From Luscinia megarhynchos (lineage: Eukaryota > Chordata > Aves > Passeriformes > Turdidae), in NCBI GenBank assembly GCA_034336665.1, contig CM067592.1, positions 31,627,942 through 31,691,941 of the forward strand: DNA of 64,000 nucleotides. The letters are read 5' to 3'. Shown piece by piece: positions 1 to 12,500 of the stretch. The stretch's first letter is position 1. The number at the start of each line of letters is the position of its first letter. The notes beneath the pieces were generated by a model. The model saw nothing but the letters and a program-made list of their open reading frames with translations. It was not told where the DNA came from and did not search any database. The translations under genes and the position numbers were made by a program.

Positions 1-3000
1 ATTTATGCATTCCTGTGTTCTTGGAGTAAAAATCACAGGTGCATTATGATTACATTAATCCAGAGCATTACATTTAAACAAAACTAACTCTAAGAACTGT
101 GTTGAAGCTTTTAAATTATCTTATGCTCTCAAATAAGTGATGGAATTGTTACAATAACTCTCAGAATTGTAGTGCTTACAGAAAGCAGTTATGTGACTTA
201 GAAAATTCATGTCCTTTCCAATTCTGTGCATCTTCTGTCTCAATTACTTCTATGACTTCAGTTAGTTTTAATTGAAATACTTTAGTAGCTTGAAATGAAA
301 TCTGGCAGATCACTTATCCCACTGTCCTTGATCTAGAAAGGGATTAAAAGAAAGCTTTTGATTTCTCACATTTTCTCCCTTTTTAAAAGATTTCCTAAAT
401 TCATCAAGTGCCACATCTCCGATATTGAATGCTCAGAGTAAAGCAACTGCTGGGCAGAAGGCTGTTCTAGTGAATGAAGGAAAACAGAGCATCCTGTGTA
501 CTCACTGAAGAAGAAAGTAGTTTACTTTTTGGTATTCAATGAGGGTGGCATTGTGTATACTAGGTCCATGTCTATCTAATAAGTTCTATCTACAAGTGGA
601 TTGATGTTTATTTTTGTCCCTTCCTTCTGTGATGGTACTGGTCTGCCTTTAGTGATGTTAATTTTTTGACTATGCCATGACCAGGAAGTACCTTGTTTTC
701 CTTGCCAGTTGATGCCACAATAAGTCAGTTATTTATGCCAATTAAGAATGTATCATCAAATTACTCAAGTGCATTGCTGTCTTTCTGTTACGCTCATGAA
801 CGAATCTGGGAATATATTGATGAAATCATGTGTAATGACAGCATCTTTTAGTGTAAGTTGGCTTGTATTTTTGCTTAGAGCACTGTTAGGGCATCAGCAT
901 TGTAACAGTGACAACGCTGTATTACTTTTATGGTGCTTATTTGCATTTAGCAGAGTAATGAGTAAGGATTCAGTTTCTAAGGGAGTTTGTGTGTGAGGGG
1001 GTGTGTGTGGGTGTATATTTGCGCACAAGTGTAACTAAAGCAGTATACTACATTGTACCTTTTTTGAATCAAATGTCTATTTATTGCAAGAACTACCAAC
1101 AGAGACAAGATAGCAGGAATTTCTTTGAATAGAGAATTATACGTGGAATATACATGGAATTTATTTTTTTTTTTTACTATAATACATTTACTTGTTGATC
1201 ATATCTCATGCTGCAACATTAAGGAATTGAGGGGACAGGGGAAATACTCTTGTTTGCTGATGACGTCTGTTTAAAAAAACAGCCTGGTCAAGCCACCTAC
1301 AGCCGTCTTAAGAAATTTTTACTTGTTAATTAGATGTTATAAGTGCATACTGTCTGTGAGTGACTTCTGTGAACTTGAAAATAACACCAGTATTATTTTA
1401 AGAACCTGGGGTGTCAAGTTTTCTTGTGAGTTACTGATCAGTCTCCTGGTGACATTTTAGGTTCTTGAAAAGCACAGCACCTCAGATTCTCTAAAGAGTA
1501 AAAGTATTTTTTGTTGTGACTACTCAGCAGGTCTGTTATGAAGAGAATACCTCTTATTTAGGAATGCGACTGGAAAACACAAGGAAACATTGGCACAGTA
1601 GGATCAGGAGCGTCTGAACTGACAGTATGCAGCAGCGTAAGTTTAAAAGTCTTGTGAGACATAAGAAAGAAGCAAGTCTTGTCACTTGAGTGTGAAGTGT
1701 ATATGTCAGCTTGGTAAAAGACTTCAGCTGCTTAGTTGGAAGTGTACTAGTCTATCCTAGATGTTAGGGGAGCCCAGAACAATCCACTGGAAAAAATTTC
1801 TTGCAGGCTTTTTCAGTGCTTATACCAGCGAGACAGGTTATTTAATGCGTTCCCCTGCTGTGTAGTATTCTGATTTTCAAACAAATTTTTCCAGCCTGGC
1901 AATCATGTGTTTTGAAATACTCAATTCATGTCACAGAAAGTTATTGGTATGTGATTATTATAGAGTTCTTACTAAAAATTAACAGTGAACCAATTGCACC
2001 TTCTGTCTTCCCAACTATTTTATTTTCCCACTTGGGGATGTGGACTGATTAAAGAACTAGAATGAGGGTTTGTATCCTGTATTTTTGTAGTGACAATTGG
2101 AGAGGCTGTTTGGATTAAGTGTGAAGAGATTGGGGTTTGTGGGTTTATTTTTCTGCTCTGGGGGTATTCTCTTCCAGATTTGACAAGATGAATAATAATA
2201 ACTCAAAAATAATTTGTAATGCTAGAAAGATTTAAGATGTGATAGGAACACTTAACAGTAGTTAACATGCTTAGAAATAAATACAGTGGAACATCAAAAA
2301 GAGTACTGATTTCAATTGCAGGTAACTGAGGTTATTGATTTTTGAATTTATGTTAAAGAGGAGAAGTTTTTCAGTTTATCCTTGTCCTCAACACAGTGCA
2401 TGATACACTTCTAAACAAAAAACTAAGCTTACTTTTAAATTTAATACCCAAACTCTTATGAATGTATAGTTTCTGTGAGATAAAAAAAGAAAAAAGATGC
2501 TGTTTATGTTTTTGGTACTTGTTTCACTGCTAATTTAAAAGTTTTACTTTAGTAAATTTAGTATCATTATTTCAAAAAAAAGATGTCAGCTAATTCTCCT
2601 TGATAAAGCAGTATAAAAAATTCAAAAGATTCTATGGTTCTAAGTTTCCATTAGACAAATAACTATAATATTGATACCGTTTAGGTACTTCTGATACCAA
2701 ATAGGCAATGAAATGTTTATGCTTAGAATTCCCTTCCAAAAAGAAGATAAAATGTTTTAAATAAGAATATTTGACTTTTCCTACTTGTAAGTCAGAGACG
2801 TTCTTTGTTTTTTGGTTTCTGCTGATGTTTTAGAAATTCACAGCTTCACTTGAAAGCAAATACTCATGCTGTAGCTAGTTATGCCATGTATCATTTGTTA
2901 GTGGCTTTTGTCAGTGTTTCTGAGTTTGTGCTATTAGAAATCAGTAAGAAAAAGTCCAGTTTACTTTGCAAACAGCACAATCAAAGCCTAGGGTAGTCTG

Positions 3001-5460
3001 CATTTCTGTTTCTTTCAGTACGATGAGCTACAATCACTTTCACTGTGGGATAAGGGGAAAAATGTCACTTTTCAGGGAATACACAATGTGCTCTTTTTTT
3101 TTTTGCAGAGTATTTTTGTTCTTGCAGGTAAACTTAATTGCAGGGTGAGCATCTTTATCTGACATAAGATATGTTGTATATAATGAGTAATTCTTGCTAG
3201 TTTTCAAATGACATCTGTATACTGCCTTTGTATAAGATCTCAGCTGTTTAAGGTACACTCTTGCTGGCCTCTTGAGCTGTTAACGTGCACTTGAGTATGC
3301 TGAATGTTCTTTGGGTAAACTGAAGATTGATACATCCCAGGCCTTGACAGCTGCAGAGTTTTTCTGTGCCAACTTCAGACAGTGTAAGTAAGCAGTCTTT
3401 TTTTTCCATAGAAATTGTTTGGCTCCCAAGGCTGTGCAGGGAAAAGCTTTACCAAATCCATGAATTCTGCCAAGAGCTTAAAAAGACTCTTTCAACTTCT
3501 TTTCATCTTAAACCTTAATAATTTCTAACTAATACTCATTCCATTATGCAAAATGCTTAATTGATCGTATTACTTAGCTTTAAATGCAATAGCTATTAAA
3601 ATGTTTGAGATGTTAAAGATAAGAAAGTCACATATGGTAACTTAACATTCTTTGACTACTTTCTTAGCAATATTTTATTGTCATAATGAAAATTTTTGTA
3701 CATTTCTGTGTAAACTTTCTTTTTGTGAAATAAAGTTCTCATATTTTTAACTTCGGATGGAGTTATGGTTTTTTGTTGGTTTGATTTTTTTTTATTGTTC
3801 TTTACTGGTAACGTTATTTGAAGATGCATTTGCATCCTTATTCTTTTGGCTGAAGTACACTTAGGCAGGACATTGCATGATTTTGTGTGCATTTAGAGAA
3901 GTTAAAGTACATATTGAATACATAGAGAAAGCCATATTATTTAATTTAGAGTATCTTTTGATATAATTGTGGCATTGCTTTATAGTTCCATGTGCTCATT
4001 CATAATTTGCACTAGTAACTTTAAATATCAGTTTGTCATAATCTAAAATAAACAACCTGTATTGAAATATTGTTGTTTTGCGATTTTGAAATTCCAATGA
4101 CTTTTCACTTTCCATAGGGTTTGTGAAGGCTTTGGTTTGTATTTTATGGTCGTGGTTGTTGTTATTTGTTTATCATTTAATGGACACCTTTTACACTGTT
4201 CGGTGTTTTTTTGAAGTTTGCTTAGTGCACATTCAATACTCCTTATTGCAAAGAATATTTTTTATTTTACAGTTAGGATGAGTTTCTAAAGATTATTTCA
4301 TCTACTGTTCTTTTAGCATAGACAGAAGTGTTGTAGAACTTAGTTATGTAGGGAGTGGCAATTTCACTAACATGAGTACAAGTTTGTGGCTGATTTTACT
4401 CTTCTTTGGACAACTTAAAATAGTCTGTGGAATAGTTAGAGGTTAAATTGAACAGCAGTTAAAAGAGATGGTTTGTACCCGAGTGTGTGTGTTCTCATTA
4501 GGAATGTTTGTTGAAACTTCATATTTTGTATTTATATTATCAAAGGGAGATTTGGCAAAGTTTAGCTAGAAATTCAGTTGTCAGAGGCTCAATACATGCT
4601 CTATACTGAGCAAAACTTGTGGGAGGATGTGAAGACCTCCCTCTTATTGCACATATATATAGTACATATTTGTTCATTAGGAACTATTCAGTACTTTTTG
4701 CTGTTGTTTTCCATTTTTTGGCTTTTCTTTTTGTAATAGAGGAAGGCTGTGCTTAGAAATATTGTCTGAAGGTTGTGTGCTCTTCCATGTTTTTAGGATG
4801 CCTCAAACTATTTCCTACTGGGACCTGAAATGTTTACAAATCTGCATGGTAGGACAAAAAGCAGACACCGCTTCTTGCAGGGAGTCTCATGGTGTTTGAT
4901 AGTGCTTCTTAGAGTCATATGGAAACCTAAGGGTCTCAGCTTTTCTAATATATATTTAAAAAAAAAGGCAGCAGAAGACACGCAACAGCTACTTCTGTAG
5001 TTTCGTGTTGAGGATGGTAAAGGAGAAGGTTAAGGAAGCATGCTTAAAAGCAAATCCAACACTTCAAACAGGCAAACAAAACTAACTAAACAAGCTAAAC
5101 ATAGCTCATGAGGTCCTCAGTTAGCGTAAGAAACTTTTGGCTGTTTGCTTGACTCAAGATTTCTGAGTGTTTTCACGTACAGTACTATTAGCACTTTGTT
5201 CTGTTGGGTCTTCTCTCTGCAGTAATATCTTGGTCTCTAGACTAATTTCTTAGTGATTTATGGTACTTTAGTATAAAATACACAATGAATTCTGTATTAA
5301 ATATGTCAAAATGCTCAAACACGATTACCATGTCATTTCTGCTCTCCATATTTCTGATCAGTTGAGTGATTTGAATCAGAATTATTTTAAAATTGGAGTA
5401 GAGACAGTGGTTTATTCCACTATTATGATTCGAAGATTTCCTTATGCTGAAAAGCTGCAA
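1..5460. other. Non-coding stretch, nothing recognised
   Basis: AT-rich sequence with scattered short T and A runs. The open frames here are short, low in complexity and lack conserved-looking motifs, and I regard them as chance. I see no CpG-rich block that could be the first exon or promoter of CNTLN. A 100-base exon-like block near 391-500 is discussed among the rejected items. Confidence 0.5.
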
Positions 5461-5879
5461 GTCTGGTGAGGAGTGTAGAACTCAAGTCCTATGAGGAGTG
5501 GCTGAGAGGGCTGGGGGTGTTTAGCCTGGGGAGCAGGAGGCTCAGGGGTGACCTTATCACTTTACAGCTTCCTGGAAGGAGGGTGCAGGTGGGAGAGGGT
5601 CAGTCTCTTCTCACAGGCGACCAGCAACTGGACAAGAGGACACAGGCTTAAACTGTGTCAGGAGAGGTGTAGGTTGAACATTAGGAAGAATTTCTTCACA
5701 GAAAGCATGACTGGGCATTGCAATGGGCTGCCCAAGGTGGTGGTGCAGTCACTGTCCCTGAAGGTGTTTAAGCCAAGACTGGATTGGCATTCAGTGCTGT
5801 GGTCTGTCTGATGGTGTTTGGTTGTAGGTTGGACTGCATGATCTCAGAGATTGTTTCCAGCCTAGATGATTCTGTGAAA
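5461..5879 (+). mobile_element. CR1 LINE, 3' end fragment
   Basis: The stretch reads as the last part of CR1 ORF2 followed by the CR1 3' tail. It contains the familiar run from 'gaggagtggctgagaggg' through 'agcctggggagcaggaggct', 'ttaggaagaatttcttcaca' and 'gctgcccaaggtggtg', and ends in 'gttggactgcatgatctcag' and 'gatgattctgtgaaag'. It is 5'-truncated, as most CR1 copies are. The overlapping open frames at 5466-5651 and 5548-5811 are remnants of the element, not host genes. Confidence 0.93.
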
Positions 5880-6945
5880 GTAGTGTCGTTTCGGCTAGAA
5901 TGACAACTGTTTAATGTCCCTTGAAATAATTAAAAAGAAATCACATTTTCTTTGCTATTGTTTAGATAGATTTAGTCTGGCTTTGTGGCTTGATTTTTGT
6001 GCATTTGTTTTGTTTGTTTACTGACCTGACTTACCAGCATAAACACAAATGTTTTTAGATGTTAAAATTACTCTCAATCTGGCTTCTTGTGGATCCTAAT
6101 GCTTTTTGGAAGCCTGCAGCAGTTCTTCCAAATCTGGAAAACATTTTTATTTTTCATTCTGTTTCTGCTTGAGAAGAAGCAGTAGGTCATGCCTGGATCA
6201 CAGTCTGCACACATTGTAACTCTTCAGATAATCTGGAAAGGCATTTTTGGGAGATGGTGTCTTTTATTTTGAGGACGTGAAACAAGTGCACACTTTTTAT
6301 TGTCCTTCCCTCTGATACATAAAAGTTCAGTATACTAAGTGTGTAAGGTGATAGCATGAAATGAAGGGTTGTACTTTTTTTCTTTTTACTCAGTAACCCA
6401 ATTAATATGGTGCTTAGTGTTTATCTTTTAACTTAATTCTGAGCTGAAAGTTAACCTATTTTTAATGCTTGTACTGAACAAAGACTTGGATACTGATGCA
6501 AATTCATTTGAGTTATTAATTATATGGTGTACTGTTCAGGTTTTGTGTTACCTTTCTTCAAAAATGAATGCAGTGCACCATAATCCAGTTAGCTACTTGT
6601 TTGCATGCAAAAGGGTCACTCTTGGTTTTGAAGAGTGCTTACACGAGTAACCCAAATTGGTTAGGGCAGGACTGCAGGTTTTTCACGTGTTTTAAAAACA
6701 TCTTGTTCCTCTTTTCTTTCTGCACAGCTTTTTTTTTTGTTTGTTTGTTTTTTGTTAATTGTTTGATTTTGTTTGGAAATTCAAGATACACAGTCAGCAT
6801 TTTAAAAGCTGTGTATAACCTGTGAAAGACAGTAATTGAAATTTTTCTGCTTTTCAGAAAGATGAACTCTTTCTGGTTTAGTGCATTTTGCATAAGCAGA
6901 TAATGGCCTTGAGTTACAAGATCTTTTTGGCAATTTGGTTTTTAA
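5880..6945. other. Non-coding stretch, nothing recognised
   Basis: AT-rich spacer between two CR1 tails. It has a T-rich, (TTTG)-like run near 6728-6775, which produces spurious Lys-rich or Phe-rich open frames on both strands. No gene or repeat family was recognised. Confidence 0.5.
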
Positions 6946-7137
6946 CATTTAGATTTGACATTAGAAAGAATTTCTTGTCAGGCACTGGAACAGACTTCTC
7001 AGGAAAGTGCCATCCCTGGCGGTATTTAAAAGCCATGTGGACATCACATGTAGGGATTAGTGGTGGATGTAGCAATGTTAGGTTAATGGATGGATGCCTT
7101 GACCAGAAATGTCTTTTCCAGTCTAAATGATTCTCTA
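6946..7137 (+). mobile_element. CR1 LINE, short diverged 3' end
   Basis: It begins with a variant of the CR1 phrase 'ttagaaagaatttcttgtca', continues with 'ccatccctggcggtatttaa' and ends near 'tccagtctaaatgattct'. The order matches the CR1 3' end on the + strand. It is more diverged than the copy at 5461-5879, so it is probably an older insertion. Confidence 0.8.
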
Positions 7138-8062
7138 TTTCCAAAACACTAGTAGACATAGCTGCACTCTAATTATTTTTGCCAGTTGAATGTGCCTAGA
7201 TGCCAGTATGATGGTTTGGCTTATTAGTTTGCAATTTTATATTAGACTATTTCAGTAGGTTTCATCCTAGCCTAGGCTATGGTTTACATATTTTCTTCCT
7301 GGTCTTCATTTTTTGCTGGATTGTATTTTTCTACCCTAACATTTTTATATAATTAACATATGGATTTAGATTGTGAAATAACTAATACTGGTGCTTCCAG
7401 TAATAAAATCGTATTGGAATAAGAAGACCCCAGTGAAAAACAACAACTAATGTGTAATAGAAAATATAAATGTGGGAAAGCTTTTAGCTGTTATCTAGTT
7501 TTCACAAACTTGCTGAAGTCTGTTTGTAAAGAACATTGTTTTCTTGGTCTCACTTGATTTTTTTTTTCACAACTTCTATATGCTTCAGGTTAGATGAGTG
7601 TGTGTTAAGAAGACTGTTTTATTGCATATTTTGAAATAAAGAGCTGCATGTGATAAAACTTAATATTGCAATATTAATAGGCAGGTATTCCAGGCTTAGT
7701 ATTTAATAGAAATTGTGTCAGTAATAGTAATAGGTATAGCAAAAGGCAGCCTTGTTTGAATAATATAATTTCTGCTCCCATATGTTGCATTGCATACTAT
7801 TTTAATGTTGATTGTAGGTGTTTGTTTTACTTCAAATTTCTATATGGCTAAAACTTCATTTATTCAAGAGAACTATTTGCTGTGTTTTTGTCATTCATGG
7901 AACAGTGAGCAATTTGCAGGGAATTCTCACCAGAGTAGGGTTTTCTTGGCAATTGTCTTTTGAATATGCTTATTATAACAACTTTTTTTTTTTTTTTTTT
8001 TTTGGTCTGTAAAAGGCATTAAATGTGTAATGTGTTTTTTCTTCTTTTTTCCTGTTTCTAAG
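7138..8062. other. Sequence upstream of the first recognised CNTLN exon
   Basis: AT-rich, with a run of 21 or so T at about 7982-8003 and a pyrimidine-rich stretch at 8036-8060 that serves as the splice-acceptor tract for the exon at 8063. Otherwise no recognised feature. This is presumably CNTLN intron. Confidence 0.5.
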
Positions 8063-8136
8063 GCTGATAAAGAAATTGTGTGGTCTCTTGGAAACATCTC
8101 CAGGTTGAAACCAGTTGTCAGCTTGGTTGTGGAAAG
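8063..8136 (+). pseudogene. CNTLN: CNTLN exon with a 15-nt net deletion
   Basis: A polypyrimidine tract and 'tttctaag' precede the block and a strong 'gtgagt' donor follows it. The 74 bases read ADKEIVWSL, then GNISRLKP, then VVSLVVER, with the last codon split AG|. The ends match human centlein (ADKEFVWSL and AVSLVVER), but the middle does not. The human exon has 29 codons plus two bases, which is 15 nt longer. Reading 'ggaaacatctccag' one base out of frame gives KHLQ, close to the human KRLQ. The simplest account is therefore a 1-nt loss after CTT and a 14-nt loss after the LQV codons, which together restore the frame. The reading frame is open but about five residues are missing and six are scrambled. 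Confidence 0.85.
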
Positions 8137-8532
8137 GTGAGTTTGAAGATTTAACATGCTGTTTTAAACCAAAAAGCAACCAAACTCCCCCACTGATATC
8201 ATATTCTTTATCTTTCTAATTGAGAACTATATAGAGTTCTAAAAATGTGTTGAAAAAGTTTAATTGTTAAATGTTGTCAAGAGTGCCTAGAATACATTGC
8301 AAATTTTCTTTTTTTTTGTGCAAGTTGAAGTATACTTTAAAATCTGTCCTCACTGAGATTGCTGTGCTGCAGTTCAAAGCAGTACATTTGTAGTAATATT
8401 TTGTTTTCTTATTTTGTTTGAAAGAGAGGGAAGAGGAAGATTTTCCAGTGTCATAAGCTGTTGGATAAATTATGTTTATCTGAATTCTTGAGGAAGTGAA
8501 AAGCTAAGACTTGCTAATAGGAGAGATAACTG
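8137..8532. other. Intron sequence, nothing recognised
   Basis: AT-rich sequence following the exon at 8063-8136. No repeat or gene was recognised. Confidence 0.5.
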
Positions 8533-8740
8533 TCATAGGATTATAAAATATGCTGAATTGGAAGAAGTGGGGATCATTGAGTCCTACTCCCTGCTCTACA
8601 CCCCAAGAGTCACAATATGTGCCTGAGAACATTGTACAAATGCTTCTTGAATTCTCTCAGACTGGTGCTGTGACCACTTCCTGGGGAGCTGTTCCAGTGC
8701 CCAGCCACCCTCTGGGGGAGGAACTTTTCCTGACTGCAAG
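8533..8740 (-). mobile_element. CR1 LINE, 3' end fragment, reversed
   Basis: On the + strand it starts with 'catagga', a counterpart of the reversed CR1 tail 'catagaatcatagaatgg', and continues with 'gagctgttccagtgcccag' and 'ccaccctctgggggaggaac'. These are the reverse complement of the conserved CR1 3' region. The + strand open frame at 8550-8846 is therefore an antisense read of the element. The end near 8740 is approximate. Confidence 0.85.
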
Positions 8741-9263
8741 TGCTTCCATCTCCACCAACACAGACAGGAGGGATCTTACTTCTGCTGCTTATTCCTCTGA
8801 GGATAATAACAGTGATGTTTTCTTCGTGATACTTACTATTATCTGATTCCTATAAATGTTAGTTAATTGTCACAGTATGCAGTTGATTGTTTTGTAATGC
8901 TAATATTTATGAATTCAGATTTTTTTGTATGCCAAAGATAAGGAGAATGTGAATGAGTTGGCTGTCAGAATTGAAACACTTAATTATCTTAGAGTGCCAT
9001 GAGTTCCCTCGTCTAAAATGAAAAAGAGGAATTTTTTTAAAAGAAAAAAAAAACGGATTTTAACTTTTTAAAATGGCATGCCAATTTTACTTGGGAAGCT
9101 TGTTACAGATTCATGAGGGGTCCTGGTTCCTTTGGGTTTCCATTGAGTACTTTGATCTTAGAAGGCATGCTTTGTTGTTCACATCTTTCCTTTCTGGACT
9201 TCGTCTGTACATGTTCTTTCACTTGTGAAGGTATAGCATTAACTTCTTTATCTGGTAGTGCAT

Positions 9264-9575
9264 TTCACAGAATTGTGATATTGTTAGGGTTAGAAGGGAC
9301 TTCGGGAGATCTAGTTTAGCCCCTCTGCCAAGACAGGGTCACCTAAAACAGGTGACACAGAAATGTGTACAGGTGAGTTTTGAGTGCTTCTAGAAAAGGA
9401 AGCTCTACAACCTCCCTAGCAGTCTGTTCCAGTGCTCTGCCACCCTCAGTGTAAAGTTCTGCCGTATGTTGAGGCACCACTGAAAAGAGTGTGGCCTCAT
9501 CCTCCTGACACCCACCTTTGAGATACTTACATGTATTGATGACCAGTATTGATATATTGATCCCCTCTCTGTCAC
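9264..9575 (-). mobile_element. CR1 LINE, 3' end fragment, reversed
   Basis: The + strand reads 'tttcacagaattgtgatatt', 'gttagggttagaagggactt', 'cagtctgttccagtgctctg' and then 'gatatattgatcccctctct'. This is the order of a reversed CR1 3' end, running further into ORF2 than the copy at 8533. The minus-strand open frame at 9343-9636 overlaps it and is residual ORF2 or chance. Confidence 0.9.
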
Positions 9576-12500
9576 TGTTTTTTATAGCCGTGTATCCTGT
9601 TCTGCCTAGCATAAAGTGACGAAAATTTTTGCCCAAAAATACAGTGTAATCATGTAATTGGAGCTAACATTCTATAGGATTCATATCCAGAGGAAGACAG
9701 TGATAGTATAAGGACATTATTTTTCAGTCAGATGTTATTGGGAGGTTTACATATGGTTGCTAGTGATCATAGATATCAAGTAACTGCTGCCTTTGTACTG
9801 GGACACTTAACTGCAGAGAGTAGTAGCTTGGCTGTTGAGGCAGTATACTATTTTTACTATTGTTTTCATGTTTGATTTGGGAAATAATTTTAATATATGA
9901 TGAAGACTGATGCACAAATTCATATCATCCTTCATTTATGTTGAAATGCAAAATCATAATGATTTATTTCCATAGAATTTGGTCATGTTTTCATGAGGAC
10001 TTTGGTGGTAGAATTCATCTTCCTTCACAAAACATGAAAAAATTATTGAACTGCTTAAAATATATAAATACAATATTTAATATATTTAAACACACATTAC
10101 ATGTATATAGGCACAGTTATATTGAAAATGTTAAAAAATTTTATCATCCTAACCACATTTTATAGATAGCTGAACAATGTGGAAAATTGCAGTTCTTTTA
10201 CCTGAAGCTTAAGAAGGCAGAAGCAGGTGTTCAGGCTTATTAACATTCTTTATTTATGTTATATATAAAAATTATCAGGATATTTGAATGAATTGAAGTG
10301 TAGAGATGCAAGAAAGCATATATTTAAATAATGGTCAATTAATGAATTATTTGGAGTTCTTGAATTGGGTGCCTATAGAAGATACAGTCTCTCTTCTTTG
10401 TTTATTATTCTTTATGTATAGGAATATTTTTATGCTTAATAGTTGTCCCTTGCTTGAAATTATTTTATGCTTTATTTAGAATAGAAATTGTTAATTTTGT
10501 GTATTATCTTTATTGATGCAATGAATATGGTGCTCCTTTATACACCTTAATGCACAAAAGCAAGATAATCAGCTGAATTTTTTGTATGTGTTTTGTACTG
10601 TATGGAGGCTGGTGATTGGTATATGAAGCCCTGCCAACATATGTCTGTTAACGTGCTTGTCTAGTTCTTTTATGTCCTCTACTCTTTTAGAATTACACTA
10701 ATGCTTTAGAACCTTTTTGAACTCGAGGCTGTACATGTATATCACAGCTTTTCCATGCTTCTCTGAATTATGGAATTAAGAAAGAAGAAATTGCTTCCAC
10801 AGCATCTTTTTAGGTGTTATCATTACTCCTGAGAATCCTGGAATAGGTTTGAATAAAAACCATTCGGTATATAGGAGTTTTATTAATCACAACTTTGAAC
10901 TTTGGGGTTGCTTTGATTTGACAGATGGAGCAGTAGTGTGTATTTTTCGCTATAATTGATGTAGCTTCATCTCTTTTGCCTGAGAATGGTCTAATTGCCG
11001 CTTTGGAAATAGTTTCTAGCCCAGCTTTACCTGTGAACCTTCTGCACAACCACATTACAGCCCCATATATTCTATCCTAACTTTTTCTGTTATTACTTTC
11101 CATAATGATTTCCTCAGTAGCTTCAGTTTCATGGCTGTACTTCTGAATCATATACATCCTTTCAGAAAAGTTTTTGTCTTATTCCTTGCCTCATAGGAGA
11201 TTATATAAATAATACGTTTATTTTATGTTAATATCAGTTTGTCTTAGTTCCAATGCATTGATTAGCTTTAAAGGAAATCTGCTATCTACCATTGCTGCTT
11301 TTCAGAAAATTACAGGACAATAGATTTTCTGGCTTTGTTAATCTGGGAAAAGTACGTGGGTTGAAAGAATTTAAAACAGGGGGTGATCAAATAACTGTTA
11401 TAAGCCAGATGATCCTGAAGCATGTCACTTGGGAGGATCTGTGCTGTTTGCAGCCCATTTTTCTATGTTATACACAGTTATATCAAATGACTTGGAAATT
11501 GAAAATTTACACTGAAATCTGATAAAAACCATTTAAGTTTTATAGAATTTTTTTTCCTTCTCATCTATATTAGGAACAATAGAGGCCAAATCATATTCAA
11601 GTTCAGAACTTTTTCTGTCTTGGGCTTCTTATGAGATTTTGAGATAGAATGAGATGGATTTAAACCTTCTTTTGTTTTTTCTTGTGACAGGGATGCCACC
11701 AGTGTTTGAATAGCTTCATTTTTGTGTTCTCTTTCCACCAAAAGTTCCATAACCAAGAAACTTTCATTCCCCACCAAATCTTTGTTGGAGACTGCCTGAG
11801 GTTATATAACCAGATAAGTAGTGGAAGCAGACAGAATCTAAGAAAGCACAAGCATGCATACCCTCCCAGATCACATAATATATATATGTGAACATATATA
11901 CATATTCATGTATGTATGAAGAATCAAACGATATTGTCCAGTGGATTTCAGTCATTAAATTGATGAAAGAGACAGCTAGGCTTTCTTCAGGAAATTACAG
12001 TGATGAGAATAAAAAGTTGCAGGTCAAAATGCTCACTTAGAACCTTACGACTTACACCACAGATATATGAGATAAAGAAAAGAAAGTACATATTAGGAGG
12101 AATTGGAAGGGCAGTACTAGCTTTACAGTAATGTAATTTATATTTATAGCATTAGACAAATCCTTATAATATCTTTTTCAGAACAAACCAGGAAAATATA
12201 TAACTGGGGGAGTGTATGGGGAAATTACCAGTACCTTGCTGTTATTTGTCTGTTATTTTCAAATGCTTTTGTGGCCCCAAAATAGAAAGTCTCCTGCCCT
12301 AAAATTGTAAAAATGTAACTTGTACTTTTTTATGGCTATGCTGCTGATTCCTGTAATACACCAATGATATTATACTTTTCAGCAGTCTTTGCAGTTCTTG
12401 CTGGATAACTGTAACTATATTCCCAATTTAATATTCAGATATAAACAAAAAATTATCTTTACTGTGCAAATGAGAAATGCCTTTGGGATATGTAAAAGCC

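Noticed and set aside
391..500. Exon-like block after 'ctttttaaaag' reading FLNSSSATSPILNAQSK and onward to a stop
   Set aside because: Splice signals are weak, there is no GT donor at a matching place, and I know no protein with this sequence. It could be a terminal exon of a neighbour but nothing supports that.
8533..8846. 98-codon + strand frame starting MLNWKKWGSLSPTPCST
   Set aside because: It is a reverse read of a CR1 3' end.
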